Shown: one piece after another, positions 42,126-54,500 of the stretch
Layout: each line of letters opens with the position of its first letter
Numbering within the stretch: position 1 is the stretch's first letter
From: Eublepharis macularius
Taxonomy: Eukaryota > Chordata > Lepidosauria > Squamata > Eublepharidae
NCBI RefSeq assembly: GCF_028583425.1
Contig: NC_072801.1
Span: forward strand, 65,673,766-65,737,765
DNA: 64,000 bases
Direction: 5' to 3'
Program-made: the position numbers and the translations under genes
The notes under the pieces: model-generated
Told to the model about the DNA's origin: nothing
The model's database searches: none
Seen by the model: the letters and a program-made list of their open reading frames with translations, nothing else

Positions 42126-42300
42126 GATAAAGTGTAGATGACCAGGGAAGACAATGGCAAACCACCCCGTAACTAAAAGTCTGCCAAGAAAACGTGATGA
42201 TGCAACGTCCGTTTATGGGTCAGTAATGACTTGGGTCATTACTTGGGTCCGTTTATGGGTCAGTAATGGCTTGCACAGGGGACTACCTTTGCCTTTTGTG
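42126..42300 (+). mobile_element. SINE tail with BovB-like end
   Basis: GACCAGGGAAGACAATGGCA then AACCACCCCGTAACTAAAAG and TGCCAAGAAAACGTGATGAT are a common squamate SINE body. TGGGTCAGTAATGACTTGG occurs twice because of a short internal duplication. Confidence 0.65.
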
Positions 42301-42819
42301 ATACATACAGAACAAAACAGGATTGGGTGGTAAGGAGAGAATGCCAAACAAAACGAAAGTCTTCAGCTGCTGGCGGAAGATGGTAACAAAAGGGGACAGA
42401 TAAATCTCTAGGGACAGAGTTCCAGAGTTTTGGTGCCATGACTGAGAATCCGGTTGCCCCCGGTTGCCAGCTGCCTAATCTCCGAAAAGATTGCCTAAGA
42501 TGCCACAACCGAGAATCAAAATGGATGTTGTCACCAAGGAATACTGGGTGTTAGCAGGTTGCGCGCACAACTTTGAACCTCTATACAGGGCCAGTTTGTA
42601 CTGCTGTAATGTGATTGGTGATATTACATGCATGGAGGGCTTGGGCTGTGTGTGTGTCCCATGGTTGTGACTGGGAATTATGTATCTCAGCAGTAAAGTT
42701 CCTAGGCAGGAAGAAATGGAGGCTGACTCTGCCCCAAAGGACAGATTCCCAGGGACTATGGACGCTCTGCCACAACAGCCAGAGGTCACACAAAGACAAG
42801 ACGCTACCTTCTACCATGT

Positions 42820-42965
42820 CAGTCCATTGATCAGTATTGTCAACTCTGACTGGAAGCTGCTCTCTTGAGTAGAGGACTGCTAGCCTTTAACTGGAAATAT
42901 CTGAGACTGAACTGGGGATTCTCTGCATGCAAACTTGATTGTCTATCACTGAATCACAACTTCTC
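42820..42965 (-). mobile_element. tRNA-derived SINE, partial
   Basis: TGATTCAGTGATAGACAATC and GCATGCAGAGAATCCCCAG on the minus strand place it in the 10295 family. It is followed by a degenerate body. Confidence 0.6.
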
Positions 42966-43674
42966 CAAGAAAAACACCATAGCAAGAGAAGACTGGGATG
43001 TACCAGCCAAAGAGAACTGCAAGGAACTCGACACCTCCCCCCCCCCCCGCCGAGAAAGAACTCTTCTCTAACTGCCAGTTGTAATTGTGAGCAGAAGGAC
43101 ACTCTGTCTATCCTGTTAGGGGCCACGGGGTCAGGGGCTGCTGGGCGATTGTACCATGTCCATGCCAGGAAGAACCCCATTAAGGCAAGATCTCTTAGAG
43201 GACGTAAATGCCTGTTCATATCTTGCTGCTTGTTGCTGCCGCTGTCAATCTCACCCCCTTTTTCCTCCTCCTCCTGCTTTCCCTTCCAGTTCTCTCCATG
43301 CTTGTCTTATATTTCAGCTTGTAAGCTTGAGTCTCTGGTCTTATCACTCCTTCTAACGCTGGCCTTGATAGTCCTGGGGCTGAGCAGAAGAGGGCTGTGT
43401 ATAAACACGGTAGGTGGGGAACTCTTCAAGAATGTAGAAAAAATATTAGTTTGTAAATTCGAAAGGAAAAAAAGAATTTTCACATTCCTTATAGTCCAAC
43501 AACTACTGCTTATGCTTGCTGCCCTTCAGGAGATACAAAATGCTGAGGGCAGCTTAGCATTGGTTGGGGAGAAGCTGGTGGAAAATGGATGGGGAAGATG
43601 TTTGTTGTTGCTGTAAGACCAAAGAGGATCAAGAGGGAGAACTATGTATACCACTCTTGGAGGGATCAAAATGC

Positions 43675-44470
43675 AGTACTTATTTATTTATTTACTTTAG
43701 ATTTTTATTCCATTCTCCCTGCGAGCGAGCTCAGGGTGGATTACAACAAGTTAAAATCCATCATATAATTTATATATAAAACAGTAAAAACATTTTAAAA
43801 CATTTACATAATATGACATACAACAATATATAATAACTAGATGGCAGCAGTTAATAAACACTAATTAGAAGCAGATGGTGGAAAATCCTAATAGGGACGG
43901 TTCAGATCTTCCATTTTCCCCCTCTTATCAGCCGGATGAGGCCAAGCCCAGCTTCAACCATATGCCTGGCAGAACATCTCTGTCTTACTCGCCCGGCGGA
44001 ACGATAAATCCTGCCGGGCCCTGGTCTCAATAGACAGAGAGTTCCACCAGGCCGAAGCCAGGACTGAGAAAGCCCAGGTTGAGGCCAGGCGGGCCTTCTT
44101 GGGGCCAGGGACCACCAATAGTTGTTTCTCTCCCAATCGGAGCATCCTCTGGGGCACATATGGGGAGAGGCGGTTCCAACAGACAGGAGTTCCTTGAGTC
44201 TTCTCTGCTGCTTCATAGCCAGTTCTTCCTCCATATGCCAAGGAAAAAAATAAGCTCCACTAAGTAAAAAAGAGCACCTCTCTTCAGATTCCAGGGGATT
44301 GCCCCAGGATTTCAAATCCCAGTTTGGGACATTTATTTTTATTTATTTATGTAATTTACCGTCCACATTTCTCACTGAGGCTCAAGGTAGTTTGCACAGT
44401 GTAGTTCAATACAATCAACAGCTGGGGCATTCGATAAACAAGACAATAGGGTGTAGATTGCAGAAAATTC
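43675..44470. repeat. Retroelement-derived segments
   Basis: At 43680-43900 there is a TTTATTCCATTCTCCC then CAGGGTGGATTACAAC tail. At 44030-44190, AGTTCCACCAGGCCGAAGCC and GGCGGGCCTTCTTGGGGCC form a squamate interspersed repeat. At 44340-44470 there is another CACATTTCTCACTGAGGCTC tail. Families are not resolved. Confidence 0.5.
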
Positions 44471-45037
44471 TTGGAGATTTGGGGTGATACCTGGAGAAGA
44501 TGGAATTTGAGGAGGAGACTCAGCATGGATGTGATGCCACAGAGGCGATCTCTAGTTTGGAGATGAGTTGTAATTCCTGTAATTCCTCTACTGGGAGGCT
44601 GGAAACTGCCCCCATTTGCCCATCTCTGCTACTGGCATAGACTGCCAACATAGATGGAGGAAACTTGCATCTCCCTTGACCATCCTTACTGTGGCAACTC
44701 AACTCATGATTTGCCAGCTGTGTCGGGAAAGGCCAGTTCTCAGTCTTTTCCGTTGTTCTGCAGTTTGTTTTTTCCTTTGCTTTGCTATCTTCAGTATACT
44801 ATTGCACTCTAACCACAACAACCCTGTGAGGCAGACTAAGAGAAAGTGGCTGGTGCAAGGTTGCCCAAAAAGCTTTGCTTGTGGGGATAGGAACCTAGTT
44901 CTCTGCTCAACACCTCGATGTCTACAACAGGCGCACTACAGTCCTCATGTACTATCCACTTCCCTGAGCAGTCAGGAGTCCAAGGGTAACCCCCAGCTGC
45001 GTTCATTTTTCTTCGGATGAGATTATTTGCACATAGA

Positions 45038-45184
45038 CTGCTTCCACACACGTTGGATAATCCACTTTCAATACTCTTTAGTGAACATTTGAAACTGATT
45101 TTCCATGCGTGGAACAAAAATCCACTTCAAAAGGATTGCAAAAGTGCATTGAAAGTGCATTATTCAACGTGTGTGGAAATGGCC
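45038..45184. mobile_element. Palindromic MITE (GGCCATTTCCACACACGTTG family)
   Basis: CTTCCACACACGTTGGATAA at the left and TTATTCAACGTGTGTGGAAA at the right are complementary. The arms continue through CACTTTCAAT and ATTGAAAGTG. Confidence 0.85.
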
Positions 45185-45913
45185 ATAAACACCATATGGA
45201 AGCAAGGTGCTCCTACATGGCAGCTGAGACCCAGGATTCCCAATCAAATTCCCCAAGACAGCTTGGCGCCCTTACAGGCCCCTTCGCATCACTCTCTGCT
45301 TCTCACCAGCCTCCAAAAAGGTCTTTGCAGCTGACTTTGAGCCTTCTTCCCTGAGCTAGAAAGAGTTCACAATTACCTCATTCAAAAACACACACAAGAG
45401 AGTCCCAACTTCATGGGACAGCCATTAACTCTCATTGTTGAAACCCTAGCCAGCCATCCCAGACTACTCACTGGCCCATCAGCCTAACAAAGGAGTAATC
45501 AGTCAGACGCCAGAACACCACACTTGCTTTAATACCGGGAAGAAATTCAATACAGTACCGGACTCTGGGCAAAAGACTCCACACATTATACAATAGTGCA
45601 ACTGGATTTGCTTTTAAGGGTACACTCAATGGGGAGCCCCTACCGATCAGTTTGTATTTGTTTCCAAATTCCTGTTTATCCCATTCACACCTGAACCTTT
45701 TAAACAATCTTGTATGTATTAGCTTAAGAAACATACCTTGAAGAGGCCATGCCAGAAAAAACAATTCATAGCCTGTTTGTCTGTCTCAGCAAAATCAAAC
45801 AGAAGTCCGGTGACACCTTAAGGACGAATGACATTTTTTTCAGCGTAAGCTTTCATGACCCACAAAAATAATTATTCTAATTCCCTCATTGCACTGTGTT
45901 GTATACCACTGGA

Positions 45914-46378
45914 CAAGGCCGTATTAACCCATGGCCGGGCCTCTAGGCTTTCAGATATTTCAGGCCCCCTCCAGCACTTCAATCTTTCACCTCAGGACAG
46001 CTGTCAGCCTGACCTTGGTACAGGAGATACTAGACGGCAGTACATAGCCCTATATCCATTTTGAGGGTCTCCTGAAGAATTCTATTCACAATTCTTTAAT
46101 ATTTTTATTGCACAAGTAGAACTCTTCAGGAAAGCGTATTTGAGGGATATAATTGTTCAATACTGTAATATTTTGAAGTGAATAAAATGTGTATTATTAA
46201 TTAAAATTATATAATTTATGGTTAACCGTTTTACTATAAGAGGCAATTTGTTTCACTTCAATAAGGAAGCAGTTAATTTTCTTCTCAATAGAGGTTATAT
46301 AAGAGAATCAATTCGTTGTAATTTATGTGGGGGCCCTTAGGCTTCGGCGTAGTCGGCCTTATGAATAATACGGCCCTG
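45914..46378. mobile_element. Non-autonomous hAT element with near-exact 8-bp target duplication
   Basis: The ends are CAAGGCCGTATTAACC and ATAATACGGCCCTG, a known hAT-type terminus (CAGGGCCG...). The flanks CCACTGGA (45906-45913) and CCGCTGGA (46379-46386) differ at one base. The middle is AT-rich with no coding frame. Confidence 0.85.
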
Positions 46379-46549
46379 CCGCTGGAAGTTGTTTCATGGG
46401 ATGGATTTCAGTTTGTTTTGACAGGGATTGCTTAACGATTTTTATTGAAGATTTGATTACAGAAAAGTTGGCCATTTTTATTTTAAAGAAAGCACAAAAC
46501 TAGAATAAAACCCTTTAACAATTAAATCCCAATAAAAACTAAGTAAAAC

Positions 46550-46775
46550 ATGAGCACAGACTGGAGTAACTCCTCTTAGGATTGCACTGTGAGAGAGCAA
46601 TCCTGAGACTGAGCTGGTCTACTCAGAAGTAAGTTGAACACTATTCAATGGGGCTTACTCCTAGGAAAGTGTCTTTAGGATTGCAGGTTAAGAGAACAAC
46701 CCTAAATAGGTCTATTCAGAATTCTTCCCTAGCACATTCAGTGGGGTTTACTCCTAGAAAGTGACTTGCCCTGTA
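46550..46775. repeat. Interspersed repeat with GGGGCTTACTCCTAGGAAAGTG
   Basis: CAATGGGGCTTACTCCTAGG and TAGGATTGCA sequences are repeated two to three times. Related pieces are at 17490-17560 and 47545-47600. It is likely an old MITE family. Confidence 0.5.
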
Positions 46776-47544
46776 AAACTTCATAAAATTGCACATGAAT
46801 CAAGCAACAGTTTGATATATATCTATCATCTTTATAGATGATATAGATGTCACAGTCATCACCAAGGGAATGCCTCTTCCAAGGAAAGCCTCTTCCAAGA
46901 TGGAGACTTAGGAGTTTGGGAGGTACTTGGGTGAACAATACTTAGCAAGTTTACTTTGTTCAGTCTATTAGAAGGCATAAAAGTGAGTCTAAAATCTTTT
47001 ATGGGCACGCAGTACTGTTGCATGTGAGGATCTCTCTCAATAAACTTTTCCTTCTTTAAATGACCAAAGTGTTGGTCTGCCTTGATAAGTTAAAACTAGT
47101 CTTCAAAGGTGTCTCCCAAGATTGGAGAAGTGGACTAAATCCCCTCACAGGTAGCGGTGTTGTTCTGCAGCAGAGGAGTAAGATTTGAGTCCAGTTGCAC
47201 CTTAGAGACCAGCAAGATTTCCAGGGCAGGAGCTTTGCAGCAATTTAAAGTGCGTGTGTGTGCAGGGAATCTGTTACCTAATAGTAGTAGAAAGAGCAAG
47301 AACTCATAGGAAAGCTCATACCCTACCACAAATTTTGTTAGTCTCATCCGGGCTGTGCTTCTGGACTCTTGCGTTCTACTGCTACAGACAAACACGGCTT
47401 CCCATCTTGATCTGCTACCTGATAGGTAGCACAATTGAAGCTAACTTTTTTTTAAAAAACCTGCCAAAACGTCAGAAGGCGATCTGTAAGATTTAACCTG
47501 GAGTTTTAAAATAAAAAAAAAATCAAAAGAGCCTGCAATCCTTT

Positions 47545-48720
47545 GCACGCTTACTTGGGAGCAAGTCCCAGTGGGGCTTACTCCCGAGTAAACGCGCGCA
47601 GAATCCAGGGGGTCTGCGCCCGCCCGCCAAGCAAACTGGAGTCTAGGAGGGAGGGGGCACCCGATGCAAGCCCCTTTTTGCAAGCAGGCCGGGCAAGGAG
47701 GAGTTAATTCCTCTCCTCTCTCCCCCCATGTGCAAAGAGACGGAAGAGGAGGGTAAGCCAGTGCCTGGTCGGGAGGGGCTGGCAGCAGCGCGGGCTGTTT
47801 GCTCATTTCCTGACCGGGGGGGGGGATCAGCTTCTCCATCCCCCGATCTGAGCGTGCAGGGGGAGAAGAGGGGAGCGCCCGGGATTTGGAGGGGCGCGCG
47901 TAAAGAGAGCTTCCCCCCGGAGGCGGCGATTCCGTAGGTTGCAATGACGAGAAGACGGGGGTGGGTGGGAGAGGACTCGAGGAGGGATCGGGGCCAGCAG
48001 GGGGGAGGGAGAAGAATGCACCTCCCCAGATTTCGTGCATGGTTGGGGGAGGGGCGCAGGGGCAGCCACTTGCTTTCTGTGCGCGCTTCCCCCCCCCCAC
48101 CGCGTGGGAAGAGAACACCCGGATCCGGTGCCCCCTCCGGTCTTGCACCTCCCTCCCATCGCAAGAGAAGTCGGGCGTTCTGCCTGCGCTGCCGCCTGTT
48201 CGCGGCCGAGGGGGGACCCCGGCGTCCTGCCTTTTAATTCCAGCCTGCTTTACCCACGGCGGCCCCGCCCCCTTCCCAGCGCTGAGGAGGGCGGGGAACC
48301 CAGGAGTCCGGGCGCCCAGGCCCTTTCCTCGGTGCAGCGAGGGAAAGGACCCAGGAGTCCTCCCATTTAACTCTTCTGTTCCTTGGTCCAGGACTAGAAA
48401 GGACCCAGGAGTCCTCCCATTTAACCCTTCTGTTCAGCAATGGAAGGGACCCAGGAGTCCTGCCCTTTAGCTCTTCTGTTCCTTGGCCCAGCACTGGAAA
48501 GGACCCAGGAGTCCTGCCATTGAACCCTTCTGTTCCCATTTACGATATCCTGTGCACTCCAACCCGGGAGTCTTGGCCTAGACTCTCCCCAGACCTTCCC
48601 CAGGAGCAATCCTGCTTCACCCCTCTCCCTTCCTAACTGCATTCCCAGCCTTGGAGAGAAATTCCGACTGCGAAGGTCTCTCCCCTCCCCCTTTAAAGAG
48701 TAACTGATCTGCTCCCCACC
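47545..48720 (+). promoter_or_regulatory. CpG island, likely promoter of the zinc finger gene
   Basis: Long GC- and CpG-rich stretch about 2 kb upstream of the first coding exon at 50295. A non-coding first exon is expected here but I could not place its donor. Open frames on both strands are GC artefacts. Confidence 0.65.
48205..48560 (+). repeat. Minisatellite, about five to six units of 46-54 bp
   Basis: The core GGACCCAGGAGTCCT recurs at 48347, 48401, 48447 and 48501, with looser units near 48295 and 48211. Spacing alternates about 54 and 46 bp. Units share CTCTTCTGTTCC after the core. The core is itself partly palindromic. Confidence 0.9.
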
Positions 48721-49080
48721 TGATCTTTTCAGGTGGGGAGCAGTGTTGGTCTGCAGTAGAAAAGCAAGATTCCGGTCCCTAAATCTAGTTGGCCCTTAAG
48801 GTGCTAAGATACGGATTTGCTAGTGTAGGTATGGCCCTGTTATTTGGGCTCTGGCCGTTGAGGACATAGACCTGCGAGGCAGAAGAAACGCTGAATGGTC
48901 TAGATAGCACAGATTGCACACACACACCCCTTATTTTCCTTTAACTCAGTTCCCTTGTTTTAGTCTCCTTGTTTCTTTTGATGGGGCAAATTATTTATTT
49001 CACATTTATATATAGCTGCCTTACTCTGAATCAACCCTGGGACCGAATGTGGCAACAACAATAAAAAATGTAAACATTCT

Positions 49081-49320
49081 AATGGGGGTTAGAGTGGCAG
49101 ACTAGACTCTGGGAGACCCAGGTTCGAATCCCTGCTCTGCCATGGAAGCCCACTGGGAGACCTTGGGCTGGTCACAGAAACTCGGCCTGACCTACCTCAC
49201 AGGGTTGTTGTGAGGTTAAAAGGGAGGAAAGGAGAATGGTGTCAGCTGCTTGAGGAGGAGGAGGAGAAAGGCAGGGTATAAATGAAGAAAACAAAAATGA
49301 GATAAAGATCAATTTAAAAA
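49081..49320 (+). mobile_element. tRNA-derived SINE
   Basis: It contains AGGTTCGAATCCCTGCTCTG (B box), CTTGGGCTGGTCACAG and CTCACAGGGTTGTTGTGAGG. It ends with GGTATAAATGAAG. Confidence 0.88.
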
Positions 49321-49944
49321 GTAAAACAATTTAGGCTCCCAAATGTTCTGTTCTTTATGCTCCCTTGTTCCTCTGTGTGCTCACCAAAGGTATCTGTTAC
49401 GCGGTAGCTGCTGTTGTAGACCGGTAGAAATGTATCCAACAGTTTCCAAGCGGTGGCTATAGGAACTGGCTCTACTTTTCAGGGGGAAAGGCTCTTCTCT
49501 AAAAGTTGTTCCCACCCCACTGTCGAAAATCATGGAAATTACCATGCTGGAAAGAAGCCGTTACTAAATTTTTTTAAAAATCTAGGGTCTTGCCTCTATT
49601 ACTATTGTTTAACGCCTCTGAGAGTGATTTTAGGTATGCCTTCCATGTGAAACTGAGGTGGTAGAGTCCTGCCTGTGCAAAGCTTTTTCCCTCTTCTGTA
49701 GGTATGAAATGGCCTATAGTAAAAAGCTACAGGTGGTAGGTATAAGACCAAAAACAACTAGAGGAACTCACAGCCAGAACTTCTGGTAAAACTTGATAGC
49801 TGCTATTAGCCTTAATTCTGTGTGGGGGCAGACTGCTGTTCCATGGGGGAAATCATGAATTGAGAAATAAGAATGAAAAATTATTTCATTTTTAGACTGA
49901 GACTGTAAGTAGGGACAGTGGTGATATGTTGGTTCACTACAGTT

Positions 49945-50180
49945 TGGTGTAGTGGTTAAGAGCAGCAGGACTCTAATCTGGAGAGCCGGGTTTGATTCCC
50001 CACTCCTCCACTTGAAGCCAGCTGGGTGACCTTAGGCTAGTCACACTTCTCTGGAGCTCTCTCAGCCCCATCTACCTCACAGGGTGTTTGTTTTGGGGAT
50101 AACAATGACATACTTCGTAAACTGCTCTGAGTAGGTGTTAAGTCATCCTGAAGAACGATCTATAAATTGGATGTTGTTGT
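49945..50180 (+). mobile_element. tRNA-derived SINE (GGTGTAGTGGTTAAGAGC family)
   Basis: CAGTTTGGTGTAGTGGTTAA, GGGTTTGATTCCCCACTCC and AAGCCAGCTGGGTGACC mark it. The tail is GTTAAGTCATCCTGAAG then TATAAATTGG. It ends about 110 bp before the zinc finger gene's first coding exon. Confidence 0.92.
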
Positions 50181-50294
50181 TATGTATGATGACAGGGTTT
50201 TTTTTGTCAGGGTCTTCTTGTCTTTGGTCTGTGAACTTATTATCTGTAAATGTAAAAAAAAATCTATTTAACATCTTTCCGTTTTTTTCTTCAG

Positions 50295-51565
50295 CTTTGT
50301 GGCTCCAAAGGAATCGCCATCCTATTCTATGCCATCAGAAGGCAGTTATTCATGTAAAGTGGGGAACCGGCGGGACTGGCAGTAACACTGGGAGAGCGTC
50401 CCGTCCCTGATCTCTGGGAGCCAAATCAACAATGGCCACCAAGCCTGGGGGGCCATCCACTTGGGTTCTCCGATTCCCTTCGCCATTGGAACCAGGGGTC
50501 CAAATCAGTGTCGAAATGGAAGAGAGTTCCCCTCCTGTTGGGACCATCAAGGAAATCCTGAAGCGCTCACGGTCTCGGAAGGACCGGATGGACCTGAATG
50601 AAACGGGTGTGAAGCCCCAGTGTTGGGAAGTCCGGCAACAGTTGATTCTGCCCACTCCAGAGGATGTGGCGACTGATGCCAATGTTCCTGAGGAGACCCT
50701 GGACGATGATATTGAGACGTGTGTGGTCCCTTTCGATAATGAACCTGATCCCAAAGAAGAGAGAGGCACGAAAACAGAAGTGATGGTTGGGCCAGATTGT
50801 GTGATTACGATTGAAGAAGAAGAGGTTGGCCCCGAAGAAGAGATGTCAGCAGTACCAAGGGCAGTGCTAGAGGATGGCATTGAGGCACGTGTCATCTCCC
50901 CTCAAGGAGTGACTAATACTGCTTGTGAAAAAGTGACCCAGCCCGAGGTGATAGATGGAGGCAGTATTGACGAGGAGGTCCTGGAGTCCCCTGAGAAGCA
51001 CAGGGAAGAAAAGGCTGTCCAGACGGAAGAGACGCTGGAGGACAGCCGTAAGTTCTGTGAGGCCTGTATTAGGAAAGCAGCTGACTCCAGTGCAGAAGAG
51101 TCAACGCCGTCTGAGGTGATGTCACAGGAGAGGGTGGCTTCCTCACATAAAGTGGCTAAGCCTGGAGTGGCCCATCATGAAGGTGAAACCAAAGAGTCCT
51201 GTAAGAATCCAGAAGTTGTGGATAAGGGAGATGATCAGAAAGCTCAGGGAGCCGTTTTGGGAGAGGGTGGCATTGTCATAGAGACTGCGCGCCAGGGTTT
51301 CCGGTGGTTCCGCTACCAAGAAACCGAGGGCCCACGGAAGGCTTATGGGCAACTACTAGAACTTTGCAGGCTCTGGCTGAAGCCAGAGAGCCGCACCAAG
51401 GAGCAGATCTTGGAATTGTTGGTGCTTGAGCAGTTCTTGGCCATTTTGCCTCAACAAATACAGACTTGGGTGTGGCAGCAGCACCCAGAGTCGTGCGCCC
51501 AGGCTGTTGATCTGGTGGAAAACTTCCAGACGGGACTTTCGCTACTGCAGAGACACGGGAAGACG
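50295..51565 (+). CDS. Zinc finger gene exon with start codon and SCAN domain
   Basis: Acceptor TTTTTTCTTCAG at 50294. The start at 50432 has a good context (AACAATGG) and is the first ATG of the long frame. The first 285 residues are rich in Glu and Asp with no known domain. SCAN starts [20 protein letters not shown] and has [12 protein letters not shown] and [11 protein letters not shown], the usual helices. The donor is ACG|GTGAGA. Bases 50295-50431 are 5' UTR. Confidence 0.92.
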
Positions 51566-54500
51566 GTGAGATCTCTTTTTGGGGTACAGGGTAAGCAGTG
51601 AGGTAGAAAGGGGATTCTGGAGTTCTGAAAAGCAGCAGAAGGGTGGTTTAGACTGAAGAGCCAAGGAGACGTAAGAAATTACCTGAGAAAAGGGGGCTGG
51701 GGGTGCTTGTGCCTGTAGGCCACCCAAGTTCTTGATAGCACTGAATTGTCTCCATGTTGTTACTTATTATGAACAAATAATATCAGTTCTCATCATTATT
51801 TAAAACTAAGCCTAAACTACGTTTACCTGACCTGAACACATATTATTCTTCCTGTTCCCATCTCCTCCATCCCTCCCTCTTTCACTACCTGTGTGTCAAA
51901 TTTTGTTGTTAATTTTTGTTGCTATGTTTAAATCCTGATTTTATCTGATTTTTGTGCTTCATATGGCATCACATCATATCACATCAGTAATCAATGACAT
52001 CAGTTAAAATCAACAAGACATAATAAAAATCCAATAAAATCCAAACGGAACATACAACATAATAACAAAATCCATAAAACGGCACTAATCCCAGCCCCGG
52101 ACTTTTCTTCCTTTGCGGTGCTCAAGGATGATGTGCTCTTGGTCCCCAGGACGTTTTCTGTCCAAGACGGACGTGCTTACTTTCAGCAGTGTAGCTGGAT
52201 CATTTCCCTTCCCACCCCCCCTGAAGTTTGAATTGTAAGCTCCTCAGGGCAGAATCTCATCTTCATTCACATGGATGAGACTGTGTGATAAATTGATGTC
52301 TCCCAGTCCCACCATTATCGCTTTTACTGGGCCGAACAGTCTTATTCAGTCCGGCTGCCTGTGGCCTGATCGACCCGTGCAGCAGAATGAGGTGGTTGTG
52401 ATAAGATAAGTATGGTGCGGTGGCACTGATGGCACAGCCGAAGCAGCATGCCGGACCTGGAGCCGCCTCTGTGGGTGGAGTGAGAGGAACCGTTTCCTCT
52501 GCATTCTGTGACCATTACAGTGGCGGTGCTCAAAAAAAGCTGAATTTTGCAGTCATGCCTGTCAAATGTATAAACATTATTGGTGGTGGTGGAACGTGCC
52601 ATCGAGTCATTGCTGACTTACGGCAACCCCTGCTGGGGTTTTCAAGGCAAGAGACTAACAGAGGTGGTTTGCCATTGCCTGTCCCTGCAACCCTGGTCTT
52701 CACTGGAGGTCTCCCATCCAATTATTAACCAAGGCTGACCCTGCTCAGCTTCCGAGATCTGATCAGATCAGGCTTGCCTGGGCTATCCAGGTCAGGGCAT
52801 AGACATTATTGGACATAATTAATTCTACTTCTGGGCATCATGGAGAGTGGCAGGGAATTTCGCGATGCACCAAAAGCTACATCTGCTAACAGCTGGAAAT
52901 AGGGCCTAACTCCTCTGTCTCCCTGCCCTCCCTCTTTGTTTGTTCTTTCCTTTAGAAATTTCTCCAGCCGTTTCCTACATGGTCTGTCTGGCCAGTCATG
53001 AGGGCTGGAAACTTACTCAAAACAAGATATGATCATTAGGATGCTGAGGTCTGTTCATGGCACTGATGGATTGACTGATGACATTTTTACCCCACTTTTC
53101 AGCCACAAAGCAGCTTACAGCAATTAGGAGCCAATACAAAAACGAAATAAAAAGATGCCTGAGGGGGAATTTTTGGTGAGGTTTCAGATCAGCCTAATCT
53201 CCCTTGCAGATGGCAGTTGGTGGCTGAGAGGAGAGGCGTTCCCAGCCAGAAATGGCCAGAAATGCGGAGGAGGCCTTGGCAGTTGCCTTTTCCCCTCCTG
53301 GCCTCTGCCAGTGGCATAGCTTGAATTTTTGGGCTCTGCGCAAGGCACCATATCGCCCCCTCCCACCCTGGCTTTCCTGCCTGTTGGACACACATTAAGC
53401 ACATGCACAATTCTGCAGTGATGTCTGGGAATGCTGTTTGATACGGTCTTCCCTTTCCCTTCTCCCCCACCTCTCGTGCTTCATCTCCATCCTGTTTTCT
53501 TTTCCAGTTCCCATATTTTGGTCAGGCAGGGCCAGATATTGTGTCAACAGCAAAAAGAAAACACGATCAAAACCCAAAGTTGCAATGTCTGCTTTAATGA
53601 TTAAGTTTATTGTACCAAGCTTATTATACCATAAAAACAGCAAACGACAGTTTATACAAAATATGCACATTTAACTAAATAACACCCGATGCAGAATGGA
53701 AGAAGAGGCCTTACCCTTTTGACGGGCAGCTGTGCCACACCTGTCCCCAGGTAGTCTGACCTGGATCAGGCTGCTGGTTAGATCCTTGACTGGTATACCC
53801 AGGAACTGTCTGAATTGAGACCCAGGATAGTGAAGTGGTTTAAAACATTAAAACAGCACATTAAAAACTGACTAACAACTGGGAGGCCCAGGTTCGAATC
53901 TCCTCTTGACTGTGCAAATTTGCTGGCTGACTTTGCTTCAGTTGCTCTCTCTCAGCCTGACCTATCTCACAGGGTTGCCACAAGGATAAAATGGAAGAAA
54001 GAATGAGGTAATCCACTTTGAGTTCCATCTGGGAAGAAAGATGGAGGGGTATAAATGAAGTAAATAGATAAAATAAAGTCAGTCCGCTGCCCCGAGGTAG
54101 CCTGGCCTGGACTCAAAGCACTCTGAATGGTAGGGAACTATCATTGTGGGATGGAAGATTCAGGTTCTCCGACAGGTGGCTGTAGCCCCACTTGAGGAGG
54201 GGGGCTACCCTAAGAAATCTGATTCAGCAGCCACAGGGAACAAAAGCCTGCGGTGGCTTCCTTGTAGGACACGACCCCTGTGAGTTCCATGCCCCCCATG
54301 CACTGCCATATGCTTGGACTGCAACACTGTTGAACTTTGCCAAATTCAGTTTTATTTTTTTTTATAGTGTTTCTATGCTGTCTCCACATATCCACTCAGC
54401 GGTGGCTAAAACCTCAAGAAAACAGTAAAAACAGTTTTTAAAACCCTTAATTCTGCAGCAATAAAACCATCAGGATATAAAACCAACCGTGTCAAACAGT

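Noticed and set aside
47441-48470. Several long frames on both strands over the 47.5-48.7 kb CpG island
   Set aside because: Proline-, glycine- and arginine-rich frames typical of GC-rich promoters; no domain and no splice support.
50350-50895. Antisense frame of 181 codons under the SCAN exon
   Set aside because: Shadow of the coding strand; the plus strand has the SCAN domain and good splice sites.
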